DNA of 7,337 nucleotides, taken from assembly GCA_030951065.1 (NCBI GenBank), contig JAUZQH010000080.1, forward strand, positions 1 through 7,337, in the 5' to 3' direction. Below, in pieces: positions 1-6,206 of the stretch (position 1 is the first letter of the stretch; each line of letters opens with the position of its first letter). The position numbers and the translations under genes were made by a program. The stretch comes from Mariprofundus sp. Its GTDB lineage: Bacteria; Pseudomonadota; Zetaproteobacteria; Mariprofundales; Mariprofundaceae. Below the pieces are notes generated by a model, which had not been told where the DNA came from, ran no database searches, and saw nothing but the letters and a program-made list of their open reading frames with translations.

Positions 1-96
1 GAAGAAGAATTCGATGTTGAGATTCCGGACGAAGATGCCGAAGGCATCCAGAGCGTTCAGAACGCCATTGATTATATCGCTGCCAAAGCAGAATAA
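1..96 (+). CDS. acpP: Acyl carrier protein, C-terminal part (5' end outside window)
   Basis: The first 31 codons of the window read EEEFDVEIPDEDAEGIQSVQ followed by NAIDYIAAKAE and a TAA stop. This matches the end of bacterial acyl carrier protein: the acidic EEEFDxEIPDExAE stretch of helix 2-3 and the VQxAIDYI of the last helix. ACP is the small cytoplasmic carrier that holds growing acyl chains on a 4'-phosphopantetheine arm. The DSL motif with the modified serine lies upstream and is not visible. The gene sits directly before fabF, as in many bacterial fatty-acid clusters, and the two are almost certainly co-transcribed. The identification is secure despite the truncation because the tail is nearly invariant and the downstream neighbour fits. 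Confidence 0.95.
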   Translation, partial: EEEFDVEIPDEDAEGIQSVQNAIDYIAAKAE

Positions 97-97
97 T

Positions 98-1342
98 ATG
101 ACCAGACGCGTTGTCGTCACAGGTGTCGGGCTGGTTACACCGCTGGGTACAGGTACGGATATCAGTTGGAATAATCTGATTGAGGGCAAGTCCGGCATTC
201 GCCGGATCAGCCATTTCGATGCAGAAGCCACCGGTATGGCCTGTACCATTGCGGGTGAAGTGCCTGACTTTGAAGTCGGGAATTACATCAACCGCAAGGA
301 TGCGCGTAAAATGGATAATTTTATCCAGTTTGGTGTGGCTGCATCGCTGATGGCGCTGGAGCAGTCCGGGCTGACTATCGATGAATCCAATGCTGAACGT
401 GTTGGTGTCGCAGTCGGTGCCGGAATCGGCGGGCTGGTAACGATCGAAAAAACCATGCGTGCTTATGAAGCAGGTGGAGCCCGCAAGATTTCACCGTTTT
501 TTATACCGCAGACGATTATTAATATGACATCCGGCTGGGTATCGATGCTCAGCGGTGCCAAGGGGCCGAATGTTGCCACGGTAACAGCCTGTGCAACCGG
601 CACCCATGCGATTGGTGATGCGTTCGAAATCATTGCTCGCGGTGGTGCCGATGCCATGATTGCAGGCGGGTCGGAAGCCTGTATCTGTGAACTGGGTGTT
701 GGTGGTTTTTCGGCTGCCCGTGCACTGTCTACACGCAATGATGAGCCTGAACGTGCATCCCGTCCGTGGGATGCTGATCGCGACGGTTTTGTCATGGGTG
801 AAGGTGCCGGCGTACTGGTGCTGGAGTCTATGGACTCAGCCAAAGCACGCGGTGCCGATATTCTGGCTGAAATTATCGGTTACGGGATGTCCGGCGATGC
901 TTATCATATGACGACACCTTCTCCGGGTGGTGAAGGTGGCGGCCGCTGTATGAAAGCGGCACTGAACCGGGCTGGTATCAATCCGCAGGATGTGGATTAT
1001 ATCAATGCCCATGGTACATCCACACCGGCCGGCGATGTAGCTGAAACAGATGGTATCAAGTCGGTATTCGGCGAGCATGCCAAAAAGCTGATGGTGTCCT
1101 CAAGCAAGTCGATGACAGGTCATCTGCTCGGTGCTGCCGGTGGTATTGAGGCTGCATTCTCGGTGCTGGCCGTGCATAACGGTGTCGTTCCACCAACCAT
1201 CAATCTGGATAATCAGGATCCGGCCTGTGATCTGGATTATGTGCCGAATACGGCGCGTGATGCGGATATCAGGGTGGCTGTATCCAACTCATTCGGTTTC
1301 GGTGGTACCAACGCTTCAGTCATCGTACGCAAGTTCGACTGA
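98..1342 (+). CDS. fabF: Beta-ketoacyl-ACP synthase II
   Basis: This 414-residue protein is a full-length FabF, the condensing enzyme that joins malonyl-ACP to an acyl-ACP in fatty-acid elongation in the cytoplasm. The thiolase-fold landmarks are all present. The nucleophilic cysteine is C165 in VTACATGTHA, the first catalytic histidine is H305 in NAHGTSTPAGD, and K337 and the second histidine H342 lie in SSKSMTGHLLGAAGG. The C-terminal GFGGTN loop (400-405) carries the gatekeeper phenylalanine F401. The N-terminus MTRRVVVTGVGLVTPLG is typical of the family and fixes the start at 98. A start at 14 would only add residues read out of frame through acpP. The ATG comes one base after the acpP stop, with no strong Shine-Dalgarno sequence, which points to translational coupling. 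A strong terminator-like hairpin begins 56 bases after the stop. FabB is a less likely alternative, given the overall resemblance to FabF. Confidence 0.98.
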   Translation: MTRRVVVTGVGLVTPLGTGTDISWNNLIEGKSGIRRISHFDAEATGMACTIAGEVPDFEVGNYINRKDARKMDNFIQFGVAASLMALEQSGLTIDESNAERVGVAVGAGIGGLVTIEKTMRAYEAGGARKISPFFIPQTIINMTSGWVSMLSGAKGPNVATVTACATGTHAIGDAFEIIARGGADAMIAGGSEACICELGVGGFSAARALSTRNDEPERASRPWDADRDGFVMGEGAGVLVLESMDSAKARGADILAEIIGYGMSGDAYHMTTPSPGGEGGGRCMKAALNRAGINPQDVDYINAHGTSTPAGDVAETDGIKSVFGEHAKKLMVSSSKSMTGHLLGAAGGIEAAFSVLAVHNGVVPPTINLDNQDPACDLDYVPNTARDADIRVAVSNSFGFGGTNASVIVRKFD

Positions 1343-1374
1343 TCTTCACTGCAGCGCATCAGAATTAAACCGAC

Positions 1375-2679
1375 GTGATTTTCCGCGTCATAGCAAACAA
1401 AGGCCGTAAGCTTTCCGCTTACGGCCTTTTTTCATCTTTTCCGGATCAGTTCGCTGCCATCCTTGAAGATCCTTCCGGCGAAGGGAAACAGTTTCTTGTC
1501 TCAGGGCAGGGTGAATCCACAGCGCTGGCGCAGTATGCAAGTGAACAGGAAACCACACATTTTTTTGATCATTGGAAATCCAGTGTTGTGGAAATTTGTG
1601 AACATTCACCGGCTGTTCGCTGTCTGGTGTATGCCGCTTACGAAGCCGGTGGCCTGATTGAGGATTTACCCGAGGCTAAAACCGCAGTGCCGGGACCTGT
1701 GTTATGGACATTGTATCCGGACTTTTCTTTCTGTTTCGACGATTATGTGATCCATGTGGCGGCAAACAACGAGCAGTCACTGGAATCGGCACTGGCTATG
1801 CTGGATGCGGCTGTTCCTGTATCACCGCCACCAGCTCAGTTTAATACTGTTGATCTGATCTCCACATCGGCTGCACAATATAAACAGGCTGTGCAGCAGG
1901 TGAAGGCTTACATTGTGGCAGGTGATGTGTTTCAGGCTAATATCGCCCGTTTCTGGCACATGCCGTTTGAAGTTTCAAAGCTGGGAGCATTGTATGATCG
2001 CCTGCGACGGGTGAATCCGGCCCCGTTTTCATCTTTTGCCCGGATCGAATCAGTCGCCGGCAGCTTGTGCCTGATTTCGGCTTCGCCGGAGCGGCTGTTC
2101 CGCATGCATGCCGATGGCAGGGTGGATACCAGACCCATTGCCGGCACCAGAAGGCGTGCTGAAGGCGATAAAGATGATGCGCTAAGGGCTGAGATGCTGT
2201 TGTCGGAAAAAGAGCGTGCAGAGCATATTATGCTGGTTGATCTGGAGCGTAATGATCTGGGACGGGTGTGTAAGCCGGGTACTGTCGAGGTCAATGAGCG
2301 TCTGATCGTTGAGCAATATGCTACCGTGCAACATATCGTATCCAATGTGCGCGGTATTCTCAAAGCCGGTCACGATGTGGTTGATTTGTTCAGGGCCATG
2401 TTTCCGGGCGGTACAATTACAGGCTGTCCGAAAGTACGCTGCATGGAGATTATCCACGAACTGGAGAACAATGCCCGCGGCCCCTATACCGGCGGACTGG
2501 GTTATATTGCCTGGGATGGTTCTGCCGACATGAATATCCTGATTCGTACCTTCTGGCATCATGAAGGCGAGCTATGCTGGGCTGCAGGCGCAGGTATTGT
2601 CGCCGACTCCGATCCGGAACATGAACTTGTCGAAACCGGACACAAAGCCGAAGGCCTTCTCAGAGCATTATCAATTTAA
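1375..2679 (+). CDS. pabB: Aminodeoxychorismate synthase component I (PabB-like; anthranilate synthase family)
   Basis: This 434-residue protein belongs to the TrpE/PabB chorismate-binding family. PabB turns chorismate plus glutamine-derived ammonia into 4-amino-4-deoxychorismate on the way to p-aminobenzoate and folate, working with the amidotransferase PabA, which is not in this window. The N-terminal half (about 18-150) is weakly conserved. The catalytic half shows SASPERLF (E239), PIAGTRRR (A256), E283 followed by MLVDLERNDLG (287-296), FPGGTITGCPKVR (343-355) and ETGHKAEG (E420, K424). The PGG-x-ITG form and the length favour PabB over the longer TrpE. However, the PIKGT lysine that forms the covalent intermediate in E. 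coli PabB is alanine here, as in TrpE. The start must be GTG 1375: a TAA lies in frame at 1366-1368, and the next methionine is residue 142. No convincing Shine-Dalgarno sequence precedes it. The first codons contain the terminator hairpin at 1399-1432. The family is certain; PabB rather than TrpE is probable. Confidence 0.85.
   Translation: MIFRVIANKGRKLSAYGLFSSFPDQFAAILEDPSGEGKQFLVSGQGESTALAQYASEQETTHFFDHWKSSVVEICEHSPAVRCLVYAAYEAGGLIEDLPEAKTAVPGPVLWTLYPDFSFCFDDYVIHVAANNEQSLESALAMLDAAVPVSPPPAQFNTVDLISTSAAQYKQAVQQVKAYIVAGDVFQANIARFWHMPFEVSKLGALYDRLRRVNPAPFSSFARIESVAGSLCLISASPERLFRMHADGRVDTRPIAGTRRRAEGDKDDALRAEMLLSEKERAEHIMLVDLERNDLGRVCKPGTVEVNERLIVEQYATVQHIVSNVRGILKAGHDVVDLFRAMFPGGTITGCPKVRCMEIIHELENNARGPYTGGLGYIAWDGSADMNILIRTFWHHEGELCWAAGAGIVADSDPEHELVETGHKAEGLLRALSI
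1399..1432 (+). terminator. Intrinsic terminator after acpP-fabF, lying inside the start of pabB
   Basis: A perfect 13-bp stem, AAAGGCCGTAAGC (1399-1411) and GCTTACGGCCTTT (1417-1429), closes a five-base loop TTTCC. It ends in a run of six T (1427-1432), followed by CATCTTTT. This is the classic form of a rho-independent terminator and lies where one is expected for acpP-fabF. It also covers codons 9-20 of pabB as called from GTG 1375, so it may work as an attenuator rather than as a full stop. The structure is read directly; its function is inferred. Confidence 0.85.
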
Positions 2680-2685
2680 CAGGAC

Positions 2686-2714
2686 GTGATGCAGTGGCGA
2701 GGCCACTGCATCAC
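2686..2714. terminator. Perfect hairpin between convergent pabB and katG (probable bidirectional terminator)
   Basis: GTGATGCAGTGGC (2686-2698) and GCCACTGCATCAC (2702-2714) form a perfect 13-bp stem with a three-base loop GAG. It begins seven bases after the pabB stop and ends 14 bases before the katG stop. A stem between two converging genes suggests transcription termination in both directions, but no T-run follows it on either strand. It may therefore work as a weak terminator or as a 3' mRNA-stabilising stem. Confidence 0.55.
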
Positions 2715-2728
2715 TCCGGGATGACTGC

Positions 2729-4972
2729 CTACATCGTTTCTGCGTTATCGAAGCGATCAAGATTCATGACTTTTGTCCAGGCATGGACAAAGTCGCGTAC
2801 GAATTTTTCCTTGGAATTATCAAAGGCGTACACTTCCGCAACAGCTCTCAGTTCGGAATTGGAACCGAAGATCAGGTCAACAGCGGTTGCTGTCCACTTG
2901 AGATGGCCTGTTTTTCGGTCATAACCCTCATATATGCCTTCAACGCTGCCGGATTTCCTCCATTTCGTAGACATATCAAGCAGGTTGACAAAGAAATCAT
3001 TGCTGAGCGTACCTGGTCTGTCGGTGAGCACACCATGCCCGGATTGCCCGGTGTTGGCATTGAGTACGCGCATGCCACCAACCAGAACAGTCATTTCAGG
3101 AACAGTAAGGTTTAACAAACTTGCCTTATCAACCAACATGGCCGTTGGTGAGCGATAGCTTTCCTTGCGGAAGTAATTCCGGAAGCCATCAGCCGTGGGT
3201 TCAAGCACGGCAAAGGATTTCACATCCGTTTGTTCCTGCGAAGCATCTGCACGGCCGGCCCTGAACGGGACCTGGATATCATACCCGGCATCTTTCGCTG
3301 CTTTCTCGATGGCAGCAGCGCCCCCAAGAACAATTACATCAGCTAATGATACCTTTGTTTTGCTGAAGAATGAGTTGTTGAAGTCCTTTTGAATATCCTC
3401 CAAGATTTCAAGCACTTTCGCCAGCTCTTGTGGATTGTTCACATCCCAGTTTCTTTGTGGTTCGAGGCGTAAACGTGCACCGTTTGCACCTCCGCGCATA
3501 TCACTGCCCCGGAAGCTTGCTGCCGATGCCCAGGCTGTCCTGACAAGTTCAGGCACGGTTAATCCCGACTGAAGGATTTTTTCTTTGAGATCCGCAATAT
3601 CGCCGCTGTCGATCAGCTTATAATCAACCTTTGGAATCGGATCCTGCCAAATCATCATTAAGTCAGGAACATCCGCACCGATATAACGTGCACGCGGCCC
3701 CATATCACGGTGGGTAAGCTTAAACCAGGCTCTGGCAAATGCCTGTTCAAACGCTTCCGGATGTTTTTGAAAACGTTGTGCAATCGCTCTAAAGGCTGGA
3801 TCAAACTTCAGCGCAAGGTCTGTGGTGAACATGATGGGCGTATGGAATTTACCATCGACATGGGCATCAGGCACTGTATCTGCGGCAGCTTTATCTGTTG
3901 GTGTCCACTGAATCGCACCGGCAGGGCTTCTGCTTTGCTTCCATTCGAAATTGAATAAATTATCCAGATACATGGTGGTCCACTGGGTTGGGGAAGATGT
4001 CCATGCACCTTCCAGGCCACTGGTCACCGTGTCTTCAGCATTTCCTTTACCACATTTGTTTTTCCAGCCAAAGCCCTGTGCTTCGATGGGTGCAGCAGCA
4101 GGCGCCACCCCCACGCATTTCGATGGGCTGTGAGCGCCATGTGCTTTACCGAACGTATGACCACCTGCAATCAGTGCCACAATTTCTTCATCGTTCATTG
4201 CCATACGACCAAAAGATTCACGAATATCCTTTGCGGCCGCCAATGGGTCGGGCTTGCCATTCGGACCTTCCGGGTTGACATAGATCAGACCCATCTGAAC
4301 AGCGGCGAGAGGTTTCTCCAGCGCCCCGTCTTTGCTGCGGCGTTGATGGTCAAGGAATTTTGTTTCGGGCCCCCAGTACACCAGATCAGGCACCCAGTCA
4401 TCCTCACGCCCACCCGCAAAACCAAGGGTTTTGAAACCCATGTTTTCCATGGCAACATTACCTGCCAGAATCATCAGATCAGCCCATGAGATTTTCTCCC
4501 CGTATTTCTGTTTGACCGGCCATAACAAACGCCTCGCCTTATCAAGGTTGCCATTATCCGGCCAACTGTTTAACGGTTCAAAACGCTGCTGACCGCCTGC
4601 CGCACCGCCGCGCCCATCATGGATGCGATAGGTTCCGGCACTGTGCCATGCCATGCGAATAAAAAGCGGACCATAGTTGCCATAGTCAGCAGGCCACCAG
4701 TCCTGTGAGGTGGTCAGCAGGGCATTGATGTCTTTTTTCACAGCTTGAAGGTCGAGCGTTTTAAATGCTTTGGCATAATTAAAGTCTTCACCAAAAGGGT
4801 TGGATTCAACGCTTTGGGTGCGCAGTGGGCCAAGGTTCAGCTGCTCGGGCCACCAGAATTGATTGAGCTTCGCTTCACCTTTATCCATTATGCTTGCTGA
4901 TACTGACGTTGATAGCGTCATTGCCATCAACGCTACTATCGCGATGCTTATGAATACGTGATATTTTTTCAT
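2729..4972 (-). CDS. katG: Periplasmic catalase-peroxidase with signal peptide
   Basis: This 747-residue precursor is a full-length class I haem catalase-peroxidase, which breaks down hydrogen peroxide and also oxidises small electron donors. The N-terminal haem domain shows the distal triad R106, W109, H110 in [11 protein letters not shown], the proximal haem ligand H272 in [11 protein letters not shown], and the W109-Y231-M257 set that forms the covalent Trp-Tyr-Met adduct needed for catalase activity. The haem-free C-terminal repeat domain is present ([18 protein letters not shown] onward). The first 26 residues form a Sec-type signal peptide: basic MKK, a hydrophobic stretch from about residue 6 to 20, and a likely cut after VSA. 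The mature enzyme should be periplasmic, as for E. coli O157 KatP. ATG 4972 is chosen because AAGGAGG lies nine bases upstream and because a start at 5050 would bury the signal peptide. The only two cysteines are C286 and C307. The gene is divergent from oxyR and probably activated by it. Confidence 0.97.
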   Translation of the reverse strand: MKKYHVFISIAIVALMAMTLSTSVSASIMDKGEAKLNQFWWPEQLNLGPLRTQSVESNPFGEDFNYAKAFKTLDLQAVKKDINALLTTSQDWWPADYGNYGPLFIRMAWHSAGTYRIHDGRGGAAGGQQRFEPLNSWPDNGNLDKARRLLWPVKQKYGEKISWADLMILAGNVAMENMGFKTLGFAGGREDDWVPDLVYWGPETKFLDHQRRSKDGALEKPLAAVQMGLIYVNPEGPNGKPDPLAAAKDIRESFGRMAMNDEEIVALIAGGHTFGKAHGAHSPSKCVGVAPAAAPIEAQGFGWKNKCGKGNAEDTVTSGLEGAWTSSPTQWTTMYLDNLFNFEWKQSRSPAGAIQWTPTDKAAADTVPDAHVDGKFHTPIMFTTDLALKFDPAFRAIAQRFQKHPEAFEQAFARAWFKLTHRDMGPRARYIGADVPDLMMIWQDPIPKVDYKLIDSGDIADLKEKILQSGLTVPELVRTAWASAASFRGSDMRGGANGARLRLEPQRNWDVNNPQELAKVLEILEDIQKDFNNSFFSKTKVSLADVIVLGGAAAIEKAAKDAGYDIQVPFRAGRADASQEQTDVKSFAVLEPTADGFRNYFRKESYRSPTAMLVDKASLLNLTVPEMTVLVGGMRVLNANTGQSGHGVLTDRPGTLSNDFFVNLLDMSTKWRKSGSVEGIYEGYDRKTGHLKWTATAVDLIFGSNSELRAVAEVYAFDNSKEKFVRDFVHAWTKVMNLDRFDNAETM

Positions 4973-4981
4973 GGGTTCTAT

Positions 4982-4988
4982 CCTCCTT
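4982..4988 (-). promoter_or_regulatory. Shine-Dalgarno site of katG
   Basis: On the - strand AAGGAGG stands nine bases before ATG 4972. It is a near-perfect anti-16S match. It decides the start of katG in favour of the signal-peptide methionine rather than the in-frame ATG 26 codons upstream, which has no such site. Confidence 0.9.
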
Positions 4989-5079
4989 ATGGATGCTGTC
5001 TGTGTAGCACTGTTCAAATGCGTGGTTTTTCCGTAGAAAACACATGACATTCCTGGATAGAAAGAATATCGACAGGTTG

Positions 5080-5108
5080 AATATATGTATAATTGATTGT
5101 TTTTATAG
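5080..5108 (-). promoter_or_regulatory. Candidate katG promoter (weak call)
   Basis: On the - strand TATATT (5085-5080) matches five of six -10 bases, and a poor -35, CTATAA (5108-5103), lies 17 bases upstream inside the OxyR operator. An alternative is GATATT (5070-5065) with a -35 position at 5093-5088, abutting the operator. That second geometry resembles activator-dependent OxyR promoters. In either case a weak -35 fits a promoter that needs OxyR, and it leaves an untranslated leader of roughly 90-100 bases. Which of the two is used cannot be decided from the sequence. Confidence 0.35.
5088..5093 (+). promoter_or_regulatory. Candidate -10 element of oxyR
   Basis: A perfect TATAAT stands 48 bases before the oxyR ATG, which would put the transcript start near 5100. 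No good -35 hexamer lies 16-18 bases upstream, and the TG lies directly against the hexamer, so it is not a proper extended -10. The OxyR operator begins within this element and covers the presumed start point, which fits autorepression. Confidence 0.5.
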
Positions 5109-5128
5109 TAACGATAGTTATTGTCTAT
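5092..5128. promoter_or_regulatory. OxyR operator shared by katG and oxyR
   Basis: The known OxyR site is four tetranucleotides spaced by seven bases: ATAG-N7-CTAT-N7-ATAG-N7-CTAT. Here the four are ATTG (5092-5095), TTAT (5103-5106), ATAG (5114-5117) and CTAT (5125-5128), matching 3, 3, 4 and 4 of 4 bases. The oxyR-proximal half is perfect. The site lies between the divergent genes, five bases before the oxyR Shine-Dalgarno sequence and about 120 bases before the katG start. A tetramer bound here would block oxyR transcription and could contact RNA polymerase at katG. The match was counted by eye; binding is inferred. Confidence 0.75.
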
Positions 5129-5132
5129 ATAT

Positions 5133-5139
5133 GGAGGAG
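5133..5139 (+). promoter_or_regulatory. Shine-Dalgarno site of oxyR
   Basis: GGAGGAG ends two bases before ATG 5142, with its GGAGG core four bases away. It sets the oxyR start at MNLREMSYL rather than at the in-frame TTG 5121, which would lie within the operator and upstream of this ribosome site. Confidence 0.85.
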
Positions 5140-5141
5140 CG

Positions 5142-6020
5142 ATGAACCTACGAGAAATGTCATATCTTGTTGCTGTAGCTGATTTACGTAACTTTAGTCA
5201 GGCTGCCGAATACTGCAATGTCAGTCAGCCTACCCTGAGTACGCAAATAAAAAAAATGGAAGAGTGGCTCGGGGTGAAAATATTCGAGCGTAATAACAAG
5301 CATGTCATGATTACCGAGGAAGGGAAAGGTATCCTTCGATCCGCGGAAAAAATTCTGCAGGAAGTTGAGCGCATCAAGGAAATTGCCGAACACGCCCATA
5401 ATCCTTTTTCAGGGAGATTCAGACTTGGGGCGTTCCCGACTTTATCCACCTATGTATTTCCCGGCATTGTTCCGCAGATCAAGAATCTTATGCCGGACTT
5501 GCATCTTATTCTCATCGAAGACAAGACTGCCATGTTGATTGACAGTCTTCACAGAGGAGAGATTGATGCAGCACTGCTGGCCATGCCGGTCGATGATGAT
5601 TTTCTTGAAATAAAGAAACTGTTTGATGATAAATTTTTTCTCGCTGTTTCTCCCGAGCATGCATTGGCAAAGGAATCCAGAATAGGAACCGAAGAGCTTG
5701 CCAGATACCGCCTGTTATTATTGGAAGAAGGGCACTGTCTGCGTGATCACGCTCTGGAAGTTTGTCAGCAGTATAATATTGCAGAGGAGCAGGATTTCCG
5801 CGCGACTGGCCTTGAGACCCTGCGACAGATGGTCAAGGCCGGTACGGGAATAACCTTGATGCCGGAAATCGCCATCAATAATACCGAGACGGAAATATGT
5901 TATATTCCCTTTATAGAACCGGCCCCATACAGAAGCATCGGACTGGCTTACCGCAAAACATCTACCAAAAAAGAAATCATTCGGAACGTTGAAGGGATAT
6001 TGAAAAACTCCCATGGATAG
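5142..6020 (+). CDS. oxyR: LysR-family peroxide sensor OxyR
   Basis: This 292-residue LysR-type regulator is the cytoplasmic hydrogen peroxide sensor OxyR. The N-terminal winged helix-turn-helix (about 4-60) contains [20 protein letters not shown] and is followed by the linker helix and a two-lobed substrate-binding-like domain (about 90-290). The redox pair is C199 and C208 in [12 protein letters not shown], the same residue numbers as in E. coli OxyR. T129 and H198, which help bind peroxide in known structures, are also present, and R264 aligns by eye with E. coli R266. Peroxide oxidises the two cysteines to a disulfide and switches the tetramer's DNA contacts. The gene is divergent from katG across a spacer holding an OxyR-type operator, so autorepression and katG activation are likely. 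It ends about 13 residues short of the 305-residue E. coli protein, which is not unusual. The gene looks more A+T-rich than fabF: one 60-base line hand-counted in each gave about 42% against 58% G+C. Confidence 0.97.
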   Translation: MNLREMSYLVAVADLRNFSQAAEYCNVSQPTLSTQIKKMEEWLGVKIFERNNKHVMITEEGKGILRSAEKILQEVERIKEIAEHAHNPFSGRFRLGAFPTLSTYVFPGIVPQIKNLMPDLHLILIEDKTAMLIDSLHRGEIDAALLAMPVDDDFLEIKKLFDDKFFLAVSPEHALAKESRIGTEELARYRLLLLEEGHCLRDHALEVCQQYNIAEEQDFRATGLETLRQMVKAGTGITLMPEIAINNTETEICYIPFIEPAPYRSIGLAYRKTSTKKEIIRNVEGILKNSHG

Positions 6021-6108
6021 TCCAGGGTCAATCGAATTTGGCACCATTGATTATATCAATACTTCCCTGGTTCAAGCCCTGCACGATCCCCAGCCTGATC
6101 AGATCTGA
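6013..6108 (+). other. Doubtful 31-codon ORF overlapping the oxyR stop
   Basis: ATG 6013 overlaps the last eight bases of oxyR in another frame and reads [20 protein letters not shown], then QALHDPQPDQI, to TGA 6106-6108. The residue mix looks protein-like, and the overlap is of the kind seen in coupled genes. The only purine-rich stretch upstream (AAGGGAT near 5994) is too far away to be a good ribosome site. It could be a small coupled peptide, the remnant of a lost downstream gene, or chance. No function is claimed. Confidence 0.15.
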
Positions 6109-6111
6109 TCA
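6096..6111. repeat. 16-bp perfect palindrome with three GATC sites
   Basis: TGATCAGATCTGATCA reads the same on both strands and contains GATC at 6097, 6102 and 6107. A fourth GATC lies at 6085. Five-base arms ATCCC (6086-6090) and GGGAT (6117-6121) are placed symmetrically around the same centre but separated by unpaired bases. It may be a regulator or methylation-sensitive site, or part of a 3' stem for oxyR. No T-run follows. Confidence 0.6.
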
Positions 6112-6154
6112 CCAGTGGGATGAGGTTTCAATTTAATTTCTGAATGTCCGCGTT

Positions 6155-6178
6155 CGACCAAACCCGGACGTTTGGTCG
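6155..6178. terminator. Hairpin between convergent oxyR and dnaB (possible terminator)
   Basis: CGACCAAAC (6155-6163) and GTTTGGTCG (6170-6178) form a perfect 9-bp stem with the six-base loop CCGGAC. Its place between two converging genes suggests termination for dnaB, oxyR or both, but neither strand shows the expected T-run. A further CGACCA copy at 6190-6195 could pair with the right arm instead. Confidence 0.4.
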
Positions 6179-6206
6179 CTGAGATAAAACGACCAGTGGA
6201 TAGTGA

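Noticed and set aside
14..97. A 28-codon extension upstream of the fabF start
   Set aside because: It reads through the end of acpP in the wrong frame, while FabF proteins begin at MTRRVVVTG, encoded from 98.
463..843. 126-residue frame antisense to fabF, and similar frames antisense to pabB and dnaB
   Set aside because: Their proteins are low-complexity or serine/arginine-rich, show no family resemblance, and lie fully within strongly conserved genes on the other strand.
4909..4940. Imperfect inverted repeats in the katG signal-peptide region
   Set aside because: The arms (TAGCGT/ACGCTA, six pairs with an 11-base loop) are short and lie in coding sequence; chance is the simplest reading.
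4973..5050. A 26-codon extension upstream of the katG start
   Set aside because: It would place residues ahead of a clear signal peptide and ignore the AAGGAGG site in front of ATG 4972.
5105..5119. A second OxyR register starting from ATAG at 5105
   Set aside because: Seven bases later the sequence is AGTT rather than CTAT, so this register matches far worse than the one at 5092-5128.
5121..5141. TTG start for oxyR seven codons upstream
   Set aside because: It lies in the operator and before the GGAGGAG site; the protein family begins at MNLREMSYL.
6046..6060. ATTGAT/ATCAAT hairpin as the oxyR terminator
   Set aside because: It is a short A+T-rich six-pair stem with no T-run. The outer CCAGGG (6022-6027) and CCCTGG (6065-6070) arms could enclose it, but the fold is weak.
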